DNA from: Filimonas lacunae
GTDB taxonomy: Bacteria > Bacteroidota > Bacteroidia > Chitinophagales > Chitinophagaceae
Direction of reading: 5' to 3'
Length of the DNA stretch: 64,000 nt
NCBI RefSeq assembly: GCF_002355595.1
Contig: NZ_AP017422.1
Location: 1,302,001-1,366,000 of the forward strand
Below the pieces are notes generated by a model. It saw nothing but the letters and a program-made list of their open reading frames with translations, was not told the DNA's origin and made no database searches. The translations under genes were made by a program, and so were the position numbers. Shown piece by piece: positions 47,263 through 57,184 of the stretch. The first letter of the stretch is position 1. Each line of letters starts with the position of its first letter.

Positions 47263-48096
47263 ATGAATGTATACAAATATGCGCCTGTACTTACCATTGC
47301 CGGATCGGATAGTGGTGGTGGTGCCGGCATACAGGCTGATATTAAAACCATCAGTTCGCTGGGGTGCTATGCAGCATCTGCCATTACTGCTGTAACCGTG
47401 CAAAATACCCTGGGGGTAAGCGGCATACATGCTATACCGGTTGATATAGTATGTGCACAGGTGAAAGCGGTAATGGATGATATACAACCAGTTGCTATTA
47501 AAATAGGGATGGTGCATAGCAAAGAACTGGCACTGGCGTTGGCAGCAACCTTACAGGCTTATCCGCAGGTGCCCATAGTGCTGGACCCTGTAATGATTTC
47601 AACCAGCGGGCATAAGCTCATAGAAGACGAAACCATTGCTATACTCAAAGAGCGGTTGTTTCCACTGGCCGCCATCATTACCCCTAACCTGGATGAAGCG
47701 GCGGTATTATGCGGGCGAAAACTGGAATCGGTGCGGGATATGGAAGAGGCAGCAGACGAACTTTTACAACATGGCAGCAAAGCTGTATTGTTAAAAGGCG
47801 GGCATTTGCCTGGTGAAAAGGTATATGATGTGTATTGCGAAGCAAACGGAATGTTATTGGCGTTGGAAGCGCCCCGTATAGCAAGCAATAATGTGCACGG
47901 CACAGGTTGTACTTTGTCGTCGGCAATAGCATCTTACCTGGCTTTGGGTAATACCCTGCTGGAGTCGGTAATGCAGGCGAAGGCTTATATAGCTAAAGCC
48001 ATTGAAGAAGGGAAGGATGTAGTGGTGGGTAATGGCAGTGGCCCGGTAAATCATTTTTTTGATCCTATCAAATTACAAAAGTATGCAGTGGAGTAA
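47263..48096 (+). CDS. thiD: hydroxymethylpyrimidine/phosphomethylpyrimidine kinase ThiD
   Basis: Phosphorylates HMP and then HMP-phosphate, supplying the pyrimidine half for ThiE. Ribokinase-fold signatures are TIAGSDSGGGAGIQADIKT at the N-terminus, VLDPVMISTSGHKL, TPNLDEAAVL and HGTGCTLSSAI at the active site. The frame opens at 47239, but the ATG at 47263 (MNVYKYAPVLTIAG) matches the family start. The last 14 nt overlap tenA. Confidence 0.95.
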   Translation: MNVYKYAPVLTIAGSDSGGGAGIQADIKTISSLGCYAASAITAVTVQNTLGVSGIHAIPVDIVCAQVKAVMDDIQPVAIKIGMVHSKELALALAATLQAYPQVPIVLDPVMISTSGHKLIEDETIAILKERLFPLAAIITPNLDEAAVLCGRKLESVRDMEEAADELLQHGSKAVLLKGGHLPGEKVYDVYCEANGMLLALEAPRIASNNVHGTGCTLSSAIASYLALGNTLLESVMQAKAYIAKAIEEGKDVVVGNGSGPVNHFFDPIKLQKYAVE

Positions 48097-48736
48097 ACAG
48101 GCCTGGCAGCAAATAACGCCTTTGTTTGAAAAGATTGTTCAGTTACCCTTTAACCAGGAGCTGATGAATGGCAGTTTAACAAAAGACCGTTTTGCCTTTT
48201 ATATCGGGCAGGATGCGGTGTACCTGGATGCTTTTAGCAAGGTGCTGGCCTTAATAGCAGCACGTGCGCCACGTACACAGCAATCGCTGGACTTTATACG
48301 TTTTGCAGAAGGGGCCATAGTGGTAGAACAGGCTTTGCATGCCGGCTTTTTCAGCCAGCTGCAGATACCGGAAAAGCCAGTGGCATCGCCCGGCTGTTTG
48401 TTATATACACAATACCTGTATGCCACCGCTGCTTTACAGCAGGTAGAGGTGGCTATGGCGGCTGTATTGCCTTGTTTCTGGATATACAAGGCAGTGGGTG
48501 ATTACATCTATGCACACCAGGTAAGGGAGAACAATCCTTACCAGGACTGGATTGATACCTACGCCGGAGAAGATTTTGGCATTACCGTGCAAAAAGCTAT
48601 TGATATATGTGATGCAGCCGCAGCAGCCTGCACACCTGCACAGCAACAACAAATGACAGAAGCATTTATAATGGCTTCCCGCATGGAGTGGATGTTCTGG
48701 CACAGTGCCTGGAACAGGGAGCAATGGCCTGTATAA
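48083..48736 (+). CDS. tenA: TenA family aminopyrimidine aminohydrolase/thiaminase II
   Basis: Salvage enzyme that hydrolyses amino-HMP from degraded thiamine to HMP, feeding ThiD. The family residues are visible: Cys131 (VLPCFWIY) as nucleophile, the Tyr-rich YIGQDAVYLD segment, and Glu202 in RMEWMFWHSAW. At 217 residues it is full length. An alternative start at 48059 would deepen the overlap with thiD; ATG 48083 (MQWSKQAW) is preferred. Last gene of the riboswitch-controlled operon. Confidence 0.94.
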   Translation: MQWSKQAWQQITPLFEKIVQLPFNQELMNGSLTKDRFAFYIGQDAVYLDAFSKVLALIAARAPRTQQSLDFIRFAEGAIVVEQALHAGFFSQLQIPEKPVASPGCLLYTQYLYATAALQQVEVAMAAVLPCFWIYKAVGDYIYAHQVRENNPYQDWIDTYAGEDFGITVQKAIDICDAAAAACTPAQQQQMTEAFIMASRMEWMFWHSAWNREQWPV

Positions 48737-48802
48737 GCCATTGTATAAGTGCGTTGTAAGATAATCCATCTAATGCGTGTTATCTCCGCCAGGTTATTTC
48801 TA

Positions 48803-48840
48803 TACAATGTGACTTTTTTTAATGTCACATTGTATTTTTG
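48803..48840 (+). terminator. 11-bp inverted repeat between tenA and GH106: terminator or operator
   Basis: TACAATGTGAC and GTCACATTGTA are perfect inverted copies separated by 10 nt, followed by TTTTTG. As RNA it is a plausible terminator for the thi operon. The same bases 48833-48840 read TATTTTTG, a -7-like octamer, and the repeat ends only 9 nt before the GH106 ATG. It could thus also be a binding site or a hairpin hiding the GH106 translation start. Confidence 0.65.
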
Positions 48841-48843
48841 GCT

Positions 48844-51800
48844 ATGCCATTGATGAAAAAGATATTGCTTCCATTGCTGTTGTGTACCGCTTCGGTACAG
48901 GGCCAGCAGGTAAATTCTCCTTCTTTATACCAGCATTTTCAACAACCTCCACCGGCAGCCATACCCTGGGTATTCTGGTATTGGATGCAGGCCGGTGTTT
49001 CCCGTGCGGGCATTACGGCCGATCTGGAAGCGATGAAAGCAGCCGGCATAGGCGGTGCTTATCTCATGAGTATTAAGGGGGCCACTAATCCTCCTTTGTT
49101 TACGCCTGCGGCGGAGCAGCTTACACCAGAGTGGTGGGGCATGGTACAATTTGCTATGAAAGAAGCCGACCGGCTGGGGCTAAAACTAGGCATGCACGTA
49201 AGTGATGGCTTTGCTTTGGCAGGAGGGCCCTGGATTACCCCGGAATTGTCTATGCAAAAAGTGGTGGTGAGTGAGAAGATTGTCCATGGCGGCACCTTAT
49301 TTCAGGATACTTTACCCGTTCCCGAATCGTACAAAGGGTATTATAAAGATATAGCGGTGGTGGCCTTTCCTGCACCCGCAGGCGAGGGCATAAATACCCA
49401 AACAACAGTACCAGAAGTTACCACCAGTTTGCCTAATACAGATGCTGCTGTGCTGGTAAAGCCCGGCAATACCAAAACCATAGGCAGTAATGATAGCTGC
49501 TGGATTCAGTATGCTTTTAAACAGCCCTTTACCTGCCGCTCTATCACCATCACTTCCAATGGCACCAATTACCAGGCGCACCGGCTGATAGTGGAAGTGA
49601 GTGATGATGGTATTCATTTTAAACGGGCTACGCGCCTGGAATCTCCCCGTCATGGCTGGCAGGATGGGGATGCGCCTGTAACGCATGCCATTCCTGCTGT
49701 TACTGCTAAATACTTCCGTTTTATCTACAGCAAAAAAGGTTCTGAACCGGGATCGGAAGATCTGGATGCTGCCAAGTGGAAACCCTCTTTAAAGCTGAAA
49801 GAAATACAGTTATCCTCCGCACCGCGTTTGCACCAATATGAGGGCAAAAGCGGTGCAGCATGGCGCATCAGTGCACGCACCACCACTGCACAATTAACAG
49901 ATGCGGCAGCGGTGCCATTGAATAAAATGGTAGCGCTGACCTCCTTTATGAAAAACGGCAAGCTGACCTGGAAAGTGCTTGCCGGCAACTGGTGCATACT
50001 GCGTATAGGACATACTTCTACGGGGCATACCAATGCTACAGGCGGTGCAGGCAGCGGGCTGGAATGCGATAAGTTTAACCGGGAAACAGTGGCCTTGCAG
50101 TTTGATAAATGGTTTGGAGAAGCATTGCGCAAGGCAGGGCCTTTAGCCCCCCGTGTGTTAAATATGTTTCATGTAGATAGCTGGGAATGCGGCAGTCAAA
50201 ACTGGTCGCCCGTGTTCCGTGATGAATTTCGTCGTCGCAGGGGATACGATTTGCTGCCTTACCTGCCGGTAATGGTGGGCATACCCGTTGAAAGCATTGC
50301 TAAAAGCGAACAGGTTTTATACGATATACGGCTTACTATCAGCGAGCTGGTAAAAGATATATTCTACAGCACACTGGCCACCCTGGCGCATGCAAACGGC
50401 TGTTCTTTTACAGCAGAAAGTGTAGCGCCTACTATGATGAGTGACGGCATGCTGCACTATAGCCAGGTAGATGTGCCTATGGGCGAGTTTTGGTTAAACA
50501 GCCCTACACACGACAAGCCTAATGATATGCTGGATGCTATTTCAGGGGCGCATATCTATGGTAAGAACATTATACAGGCCGAAGGATTTACCACCCTGCG
50601 TATGACCTGGAACGAACATCCGGGTATGCTGAAAACATTGCAGGACAGAAATTATGCCCTGGGCGTAAACCGCCTGGTGTATCATGTGTTTATGCATAAC
50701 CCGTGGACAGACCGGAAACCCGGAATGACGCTGGATGGCGTAGGACTTTATTTCCAGCGCGATCAAACCTGGTGGAAGCCAGGCCGCGAATGGGTGGCTT
50801 ATGCCAGCCGTTGCCAGGCGTTATTGCAAATGGGAAAACCAGTGGTGGATGTGGCGGTGTTTACTGGTAGCGAACTGCCCCGGAGAGCCGTGTTGCCCGA
50901 CAGACTGGTAAGTACTTTACCGGGCATTATGGGAGCTGGCAGGGTACAGCAGGAAAAGGAACGACTGGCCAATGTGGGTGAGCCTTTACGTATAAAGCCC
51001 GATGGCGTAAGTCATAGCGCTAATATGGCCGATCCCGAAAACTGGATAGATCCCTTACATGGCTATGCCTATGATTCTTTTAACGAAGATGCTTTGCTTA
51101 ACTATTCCACTGTACGCAATAAACACATGGTGCTGAAAGGTGGTGCTGAATATGGCTTACTGGTGTTACCGGTGGCGGATAGCAGAACACCAGGCATACA
51201 CCTGTTATCGCCTGCCGCCTTGCGCAAGGTAGAAGAGATGGAAAGGCAGGGATTGCGGGTAATACGTACACCGTACTACGGCAGCACTTTTGATTCGGTG
51301 GGTGTAATAAGGGATGTAGTGATACAGGATGCACATGGTGCTGCAGCAAACAATATTGCCTGGACGCATAGAAAAGGGAAAGATTTTGATATCTATTTTA
51401 TAGCCAATCAGGATAGCGCTACCCGTACTGTTGAAGTGTCTGCACGCATCATAGGTAAAGTGCCTGAACTGTGGAACCCGGTAACGGGGGATACGATGGT
51501 GGCCCGTGAATGGTACTCTGCCGGAGCCTACACAACTGTTCCGGTGCAGTTGCCACCGAATGGATCGTTGTTTATTGTGTACCAGCAACCCACCAGCCAG
51601 CAGCAATCCAACGCAGGGCTTAACTGGCCTTTAACAGATACCGTGCAACATATACAGGGTATGTGGCGTGTTAATTTTGATACCGCTTCCGGTGGTCCGT
51701 TAGGGCCGGTAGCTATGCCACAACTGGAAAGCTGGACAGAGAACAAAGTAGATGCTATCCGTTATTATTCAGGTACAGCTAATTACGAAATGCAGTTTAA

Positions 51801-52122
51801 CTGGCAACCTTCTGAGGGGAAGAGTAAAGTCATGCTGTCTTTGGGTAACGTGGCTAACCTGGCAGAGGTAGCAGTAAACGGAGTACCTTGCGGTATTACC
51901 TGGACGGCGCCTTATAGTGTAAACATTACCCGGGCAATCAGGCCGGGAGAAAATAAAGTGACAATAAAAGTAACCAACACCTGGGCTAACCGGTTAATAG
52001 GCGATCATGCTTTACCACAACAACAGCAAAGAACATGGACTACGGCCCCTTACCGGCTCGAAGGCAAGCCTTTGCAACAAGCTGGTTTGCTGGGTCCGGT
52101 AACTATTGTACAAGAACGATAA
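48844..52122 (+). CDS. GH106-like glycoside hydrolase (putative alpha-L-rhamnosidase)
   Basis: Large exported hydrolase, 1092 residues. A signal peptide (MKKILLPLLLCTASVQGQQ) is followed by the GH106 opening (VFWYWMQAGVSRAGITADLE, MKAAGIGGAYLM). A TIM-barrel catalytic core follows (about 40-600, interrupted by a galactose-binding-like sandwich near 210-330), then a C-terminal GH2-like jelly roll (VAVNGVPCGITWTAPYSVNI; NTWANRLIGD). The family cleaves terminal alpha-L-rhamnose from pectic rhamnogalacturonan and similar glycans. Start ATG 48844; TTG 48838 and ATG 48853 are alternatives. The GH2 gene begins 1 nt after its stop, so they form one unit. Exact specificity is not readable. Confidence 0.87.
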   Translation: MPLMKKILLPLLLCTASVQGQQVNSPSLYQHFQQPPPAAIPWVFWYWMQAGVSRAGITADLEAMKAAGIGGAYLMSIKGATNPPLFTPAAEQLTPEWWGMVQFAMKEADRLGLKLGMHVSDGFALAGGPWITPELSMQKVVVSEKIVHGGTLFQDTLPVPESYKGYYKDIAVVAFPAPAGEGINTQTTVPEVTTSLPNTDAAVLVKPGNTKTIGSNDSCWIQYAFKQPFTCRSITITSNGTNYQAHRLIVEVSDDGIHFKRATRLESPRHGWQDGDAPVTHAIPAVTAKYFRFIYSKKGSEPGSEDLDAAKWKPSLKLKEIQLSSAPRLHQYEGKSGAAWRISARTTTAQLTDAAAVPLNKMVALTSFMKNGKLTWKVLAGNWCILRIGHTSTGHTNATGGAGSGLECDKFNRETVALQFDKWFGEALRKAGPLAPRVLNMFHVDSWECGSQNWSPVFRDEFRRRRGYDLLPYLPVMVGIPVESIAKSEQVLYDIRLTISELVKDIFYSTLATLAHANGCSFTAESVAPTMMSDGMLHYSQVDVPMGEFWLNSPTHDKPNDMLDAISGAHIYGKNIIQAEGFTTLRMTWNEHPGMLKTLQDRNYALGVNRLVYHVFMHNPWTDRKPGMTLDGVGLYFQRDQTWWKPGREWVAYASRCQALLQMGKPVVDVAVFTGSELPRRAVLPDRLVSTLPGIMGAGRVQQEKERLANVGEPLRIKPDGVSHSANMADPENWIDPLHGYAYDSFNEDALLNYSTVRNKHMVLKGGAEYGLLVLPVADSRTPGIHLLSPAALRKVEEMERQGLRVIRTPYYGSTFDSVGVIRDVVIQDAHGAAANNIAWTHRKGKDFDIYFIANQDSATRTVEVSARIIGKVPELWNPVTGDTMVAREWYSAGAYTTVPVQLPPNGSLFIVYQQPTSQQQSNAGLNWPLTDTVQHIQGMWRVNFDTASGGPLGPVAMPQLESWTENKVDAIRYYSGTANYEMQFNWQPSEGKSKVMLSLGNVANLAEVAVNGVPCGITWTAPYSVNITRAIRPGENKVTIKVTNTWANRLIGDHALPQQQQRTWTTAPYRLEGKPLQQAGLLGPVTIVQER

Positions 52123-52123
52123 G

Positions 52124-54511
52124 ATGACTTCCATTATGAAAAAAATTATTTACCTATTCGCTATTCTCACTGCTTCGGTTGCACAGGCACAAAACAACGC
52201 ATTGTTTGATGAAGGGTGGTTGTTTTACCGGGGGGATACAGCTAATGCACAGGAACCTAAGCTAAACGATAAAAGCTGGCGAACGCTGAACCTGCCACAC
52301 GACTGGAGTATGGAAGACTTGCCGGGTACGGGCTCGCCTTTTTCGCCGGATGCAATCAGTGGCGTAAGCGGCGGTTTTACTACAGGCGGAACAGGCTGGT
52401 ACCGGAAAAGATTTACTGTCAATGCTACGGATATACATAAACAGTTATACCTGCAATTTGATGGTGTATATATGAATGCCGATGTATGGCTGAACGGGGT
52501 GCATTTAGGTTGCCATCCTTATGGATATACTTCCTTCTGGTTTAACCTGGCGGGTAAAGTAAAAGCAGGTGAAAACGTGCTGGCTGTGCGGGTGAACAAT
52601 GAAGGTAAAAACAGTCGCTGGTATAGTGGTTCAGGCATCTATCGCCATGTGTGGTTGCGTGCGGCCGCTCCCGTGCATATTGCACAGTGGGGCACGGTGA
52701 TTACTACGCCGCAGGTTTCCGCGGAAAATGCTACCGTAGCTGTAAAAGTGGATGTTATCAATAAAACGGCTAAAGCCAGCCAGGTGCAGGTGGTTGCCAC
52801 CTTATATGCTCCCGATCGCAAGGTGGCAGGTAAAGCCACCATAACACAACGAATTGCGAATGAAGGCAAACAGGTGTTCTCTTTGCAGGTGCCGGTGCAA
52901 CACCCGCAGTTGTGGAATACAGATAACCCTGTATTGTATACCGCAGTAACAGAAGTGCTGCTGAATGGCCAGCGAACAGATGCTTCTACTATCCCGGTGG
53001 GCATACGTTCTATTACTTACGATGCAGTAAAAGGTTTTTGCGTAAATGGCAAAATGATAAAGTTGCAAGGTGGTTGTGTACATCATGATAATGGCGCATT
53101 GGGGGCTAAAGCATTGGACAGGGCAGAAGAACGCCGGGTTCAGTTGTTAAAAGCCAGTGGTTTTAATGCCATCCGCTGCTCGCATAACCCACCTTCACCT
53201 GCATTTTTAGACGCCTGCGACAGGGAGGGCATGCTGGTGATAGATGAAGCCTTTGATATGTGGGGAGATAAAAAGAACAAACAGGATTATCATTTATACT
53301 TTAAAGACTGGTGGCAGCGGGATGTAGAAAGCATGCTGTACCGCGATCGTAATCATCCTTCTATTGTGATGTGGAGCACAGGTAACGAAATTCCGAACCG
53401 GGACAAACCAGAGGTGGTGATGGTGGCTAAAATGCTGGCCGATCATATCAGAAGCATCGATAACACAAGGCCTGTAACCTGTGGGGTGAATGGCATTGAA
53501 GAGAATGAAGATCCTTTTATTGCTTCGCTGGATATTGCAGGCTATAACTATGCACGTGATAAATATGAATACGATCACCAGCGTTTACCGCAACGGGTAA
53601 TGTTTGCTACCGAATCGTTTGCAAAAGAAGCATTTGAATACTGGCGCGAAGTGCAGAAGCATAGCTGGGTGATAGGCGATTTTGTGTGGACGGCTTTTGA
53701 TCATATTGGCGAAGCCAGCATTGGCTGGCTGGGTTATCCGCAGAATAAAAACTTCTATCCCTGGAATCTGGCTTATTGTGGCGATATAGATATCTGTGGC
53801 TGGAAACGTCCGCAATCGTATTACCGCGATGCCGTATGGAAACCCAACCAGTTGTCGCTGTTTGTGGAATGCCCGGTACGTAGCTTTCCGCAGGTGAACC
53901 CCAAGCCGGAAGTGTGGAGCAAATGGGATTGGAAAGATGTGCAGGATAGCTGGCAATGGGATCGTTTTAAAGATAGCCTGCTTACTGTTGCTGCTTATTC
54001 TTCCTGCGAGGAAGTAGAATTGTTTTTAAATGATCAGTCACTTGGTAAAAAGGCCACTGATACCAGTCATCATCTTGAAGCCAGCTGGCAGGTAGCTTAC
54101 CGGCCGGGTGTGTTAAAAGCAGTAGGATATACCGCCGGGGTAAAAGTGGCAGAAAGCCTGTTGCAAACGGCGGGTGAGGTAACATCCCTGCGTTTAACTG
54201 CTGATAGGGACACCATCATGGCCAACAACCAGGATTTGAGCTATATCACTGTGGAGCTTACCGATGCTAAGGGTGTCCGGCACACACAGGCAGATAATGC
54301 GCTCCATTTTAGTATAGAAGGCCCTGCCACCATTGTGGCTGTGTCTAATGCCAATCCCGCCAGCTTGGAAAGCTTTCAACAACCACAGCGCAAAGCATGG
54401 CGGGGTAGGTGCCAGGTGGTGATCCAGGCTGGAAGACAGAAAGGATTGGTTACTATCCGGGCCAAAGGCGCTGGTGTACAGGAGGGAGTAGCAACAATAG
54501 TTGTACGCTAA
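52124..54511 (+). CDS. GH2 family beta-glycosidase (probable beta-galactosidase)
   Basis: Exported retaining glycosidase, 795 residues. Signal peptide (ending ASVAQAQ), sugar-binding jelly roll (about 25-185), Ig-like domain (about 190-295), TIM barrel (about 300-600) with acid/base Glu422 (STGNEIPN) and nucleophile Glu497 (FATESFA), then DUF4982-like and further Ig-like C-terminal domains. The barrel opening GGCVHHDNGALG and RCSHNPPSPAFLDACDREGM are typical of the GH2 beta-galactosidase group in Bacteroidota. The longest frame overlaps GH106; ATG 52124 or 52136 are the sensible starts. It is translationally linked to GH106, so galactose and rhamnose are probably parts of one substrate. Confidence 0.93.
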   Translation: MTSIMKKIIYLFAILTASVAQAQNNALFDEGWLFYRGDTANAQEPKLNDKSWRTLNLPHDWSMEDLPGTGSPFSPDAISGVSGGFTTGGTGWYRKRFTVNATDIHKQLYLQFDGVYMNADVWLNGVHLGCHPYGYTSFWFNLAGKVKAGENVLAVRVNNEGKNSRWYSGSGIYRHVWLRAAAPVHIAQWGTVITTPQVSAENATVAVKVDVINKTAKASQVQVVATLYAPDRKVAGKATITQRIANEGKQVFSLQVPVQHPQLWNTDNPVLYTAVTEVLLNGQRTDASTIPVGIRSITYDAVKGFCVNGKMIKLQGGCVHHDNGALGAKALDRAEERRVQLLKASGFNAIRCSHNPPSPAFLDACDREGMLVIDEAFDMWGDKKNKQDYHLYFKDWWQRDVESMLYRDRNHPSIVMWSTGNEIPNRDKPEVVMVAKMLADHIRSIDNTRPVTCGVNGIEENEDPFIASLDIAGYNYARDKYEYDHQRLPQRVMFATESFAKEAFEYWREVQKHSWVIGDFVWTAFDHIGEASIGWLGYPQNKNFYPWNLAYCGDIDICGWKRPQSYYRDAVWKPNQLSLFVECPVRSFPQVNPKPEVWSKWDWKDVQDSWQWDRFKDSLLTVAAYSSCEEVELFLNDQSLGKKATDTSHHLEASWQVAYRPGVLKAVGYTAGVKVAESLLQTAGEVTSLRLTADRDTIMANNQDLSYITVELTDAKGVRHTQADNALHFSIEGPATIVAVSNANPASLESFQQPQRKAWRGRCQVVIQAGRQKGLVTIRAKGAGVQEGVATIVVR

Positions 54512-54545
54512 AATGAGCCGGTAATTTTTTAACTGATAAGTATAA

Positions 54546-54580
54546 GCAAAATCACCGCTGATTGTCAGCGGTGATTTTTT
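54546..54580. terminator. bidirectional terminator between GH2 and permease genes
   Basis: 14-bp perfect stem AAAATCACCGCTGA / TCAGCGGTGATTTT with a 3-nt loop; A run on one side and T run on the other make it work for both convergent genes. Confidence 0.92.
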
Positions 54581-54618
54581 ATGCGCGCCAGGTATGGGTG
54601 CAGACTCTATGCGAACTG

Positions 54619-57033
54619 TTATTCCGACCGTAAGCTTTTAACCGGGTTGGCAATAGCTGCCTTTCCTGCCCGCACACTCAATATCAGCAATGCCACAGAC
54701 AGCATTAATATGCCACTTATAGCAAAAAGCCACCAGCCGGGTTGTGTATGGCTAGCATAGTTCTCCAACCATTTATAAGTGCTTATCCAAGCAATAGGTA
54801 CTGCTATTACAAAGGCAATAGCCACCAGTTTTACAAAGTCGCGCGATAACAGGGATATGATCTGTAATACAGATGCTCCCAATACTTTGCGAATGCCTAT
54901 TTCGCGTGTGCGTTGGTTGGCGGTGAACATTACCAGCCCCAGTAAACCCAGGCAACTGATAAGCACAGAAACAGCGGTTGACCAGGTGAGTATCTGGGAT
55001 ATCCTGCGTTCTGCTTTATAAAAGTTCGCAATCCTGGCATCCATAAAACGATATTCGAAATCGGCATCAGGATATAGTTCTTTAAAGGCCTGCTGAATAG
55101 TAGCCATCGTTTTTTGCTGAGTGGCAGCTGTGCCTTGCAAGGCAATATTAATAGTACTGGCATGGCCAGGCTCGGAAAAGAACAGCACTGGCTTCTTACC
55201 CACCCGTACCGAGCTTACATCAAAATCGCGCATAACACCTACTATAGGATAAGTGTTGTTCAAATACTTGCCTATAGCATCCTGCGGATGGGCAAAGCCC
55301 ATGATGCGGGTCATGGTTTCATTTACTACATATTCTGTAGCGGTATCCGTAGGTAATACATTGCGGCCTGCTATCAATGGAATATGGTACAGGTTTAAAT
55401 AGCCGGTATCTCCGCAGCGAATATCAATCAGCAGATCTTTTATTTCCGCTCCCCGGGCAAAGGTGAAACGGTTGCTCATGTTTCCTATAAAAGCGGGTGA
55501 TTGATTGCTAACACTGACCGCTTCCACACCTGGTATTTTGCGCAGCCTGTCGCGAAACAACAGGTGTCTGCTGTCGGGGTTGTTGTGCTGAAACGGAAGG
55601 TTGCCGTATACAACAGCCTCTTTTCTAAAGCCTACATCTTTTTGAATAGAATATTTTACCTGTTGCTGCACTACCAGTGTACCAATCATAAATATCTGTG
55701 CTATCACAAACTGGAATACGGTCAACGTTTTTCGTTGCCACGAGCCCCGGCTGTGGCCAATAGCATTGATATGATTTTTCAGTACGTTCACCGGTTTAAA
55801 ATGGGTGAGCACTAATGCAGGGTATAAGCCGGCCGCTATTGTTTCTACCACTGTCAATGCCAGCAAAAACAATAATATGTGTGGCTGGTTAAGACTGCCA
55901 AAGGATAACTCTTCTTCCAGCAACAGGGATAAGGCTTTTAACAGGAAGGGAGATAGTATATAGGAAATGATAACAGCCAGTAAGGTAAGCGCCAGTGTTT
56001 CGGTTAAAAACTGAAAGATCAGTTGCTTTTTAGAACTGCCTAATGTTTTGCGAACACCAATTTCTTTGGCACGAAAGATAGACTGAGCCGTTGATAGATT
56101 AATAAAATTAATAGCACCCAACAGTAATAGAAAAATGCCCAGCAACACCAGGTTGCGGAGTGTTTGCTTGCTGGTGTGTCCATCGTAATCAGGATTAAAA
56201 TGAATATCTGATAAAGGTTGCAGCAGGTAGCGCGACTCATCCGCATACTTATCGCCTGTTTTGTGTGCTTGCGCAATGGCAGCCAGTTGCTCATTTACTT
56301 TTTCTGGCGTAGTGCCAGGCAGCAGGCGTATCATTACCTGCGATATATAGTTGATGGTTGTCCAGTCGTTCCAGTTAAAAAAAGTCTGCAGGTTGCTGTG
56401 AGGGATAGTGGACAGGGAAAGAAAGGCTTTATGATTAAAATCGCTGTTGGCTGTCAGGTCTTTTACTATACCCGAAACAACAGCAGTAACCGTGTCGTTA
56501 AATACAATCGTTCTGCCTATCACATCCTGCAAAGCCACACCGGGAAAGTATAGTTGCGCTTTGCTTTCGGTAAGCACAGCCTGGCCGGGAGAGTGAAGGC
56601 TCGCTGTGGCATTGCCAAAAAGCCATTGACGGGGAAAGATGCTGAAATAGTTCCCATCTGCAAAAACAGGCGCATCTTCCATTGTAAATACGGTTGGTGG
56701 AAGCTGGTTAGCAGAGGGGATAGCTACTTTATTCTGCCATCCATCGTAGAGAAAAAAGCCGGAAACCGTTTCTACTCCTGTGAGTGAAGTAGTTACCTGG
56801 TGCATAGGAGAGGGCGTGCCTTGTGAGTGCCAGCCCGGGCCTGTGGATACTATGCGGTAAATATGGTTACGAGAGGGCTCATACGTGTCAAAAGTGAGTT
56901 CTTTTTGAACATATAAGTATATGATAAGGGCAGCGCTGATGCCAATGGCCAGCCCGGAAACATTGATCAGGGTGGTAAGCTTATGCTTCCACAAATTGCG
57001 CACGGCTGTTTTGAGGTGGTTCTGTAACATCAT
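54619..57033 (-). CDS. FtsX/MacB-type ABC transporter permease (first copy)
   Basis: Inner-membrane permease-like protein of 804 residues. An N-terminal membrane helix (about 20-42), a periplasmic MacB-PCD domain (about 45-245), an FtsX module with three helices near 285-420, a second periplasmic domain and a second three-helix FtsX module near 680-795. The motif TNQRTREIGIRKVLGAS before the last helices is diagnostic. No ATPase or membrane-fusion gene is adjacent; Bacteroidota carry many such solitary large permeases. Such proteins usually power mechanotransmission or export of peptides or lipids. ATG 57033 and 57030 are adjacent possible starts. Confidence 0.9.
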   Translation of the reverse strand: MMLQNHLKTAVRNLWKHKLTTLINVSGLAIGISAALIIYLYVQKELTFDTYEPSRNHIYRIVSTGPGWHSQGTPSPMHQVTTSLTGVETVSGFFLYDGWQNKVAIPSANQLPPTVFTMEDAPVFADGNYFSIFPRQWLFGNATASLHSPGQAVLTESKAQLYFPGVALQDVIGRTIVFNDTVTAVVSGIVKDLTANSDFNHKAFLSLSTIPHSNLQTFFNWNDWTTINYISQVMIRLLPGTTPEKVNEQLAAIAQAHKTGDKYADESRYLLQPLSDIHFNPDYDGHTSKQTLRNLVLLGIFLLLLGAINFINLSTAQSIFRAKEIGVRKTLGSSKKQLIFQFLTETLALTLLAVIISYILSPFLLKALSLLLEEELSFGSLNQPHILLFLLALTVVETIAAGLYPALVLTHFKPVNVLKNHINAIGHSRGSWQRKTLTVFQFVIAQIFMIGTLVVQQQVKYSIQKDVGFRKEAVVYGNLPFQHNNPDSRHLLFRDRLRKIPGVEAVSVSNQSPAFIGNMSNRFTFARGAEIKDLLIDIRCGDTGYLNLYHIPLIAGRNVLPTDTATEYVVNETMTRIMGFAHPQDAIGKYLNNTYPIVGVMRDFDVSSVRVGKKPVLFFSEPGHASTINIALQGTAATQQKTMATIQQAFKELYPDADFEYRFMDARIANFYKAERRISQILTWSTAVSVLISCLGLLGLVMFTANQRTREIGIRKVLGASVLQIISLLSRDFVKLVAIAFVIAVPIAWISTYKWLENYASHTQPGWWLFAISGILMLSVALLILSVRAGKAAIANPVKSLRSE

Positions 57034-57184
57034 CTGCCTATTTACAATACAGCTTTTACTACCAGTAATATGCCCTTTTGCAAAGTATTGATATAGAGGT
57101 TGTTGGGTGGATAGTGTGCAGTGGCGGTGTACGCTTTTAATACAAAAAGCGTTCGGTTATAAAAGGGGCAGAATAGCAGCTGGC

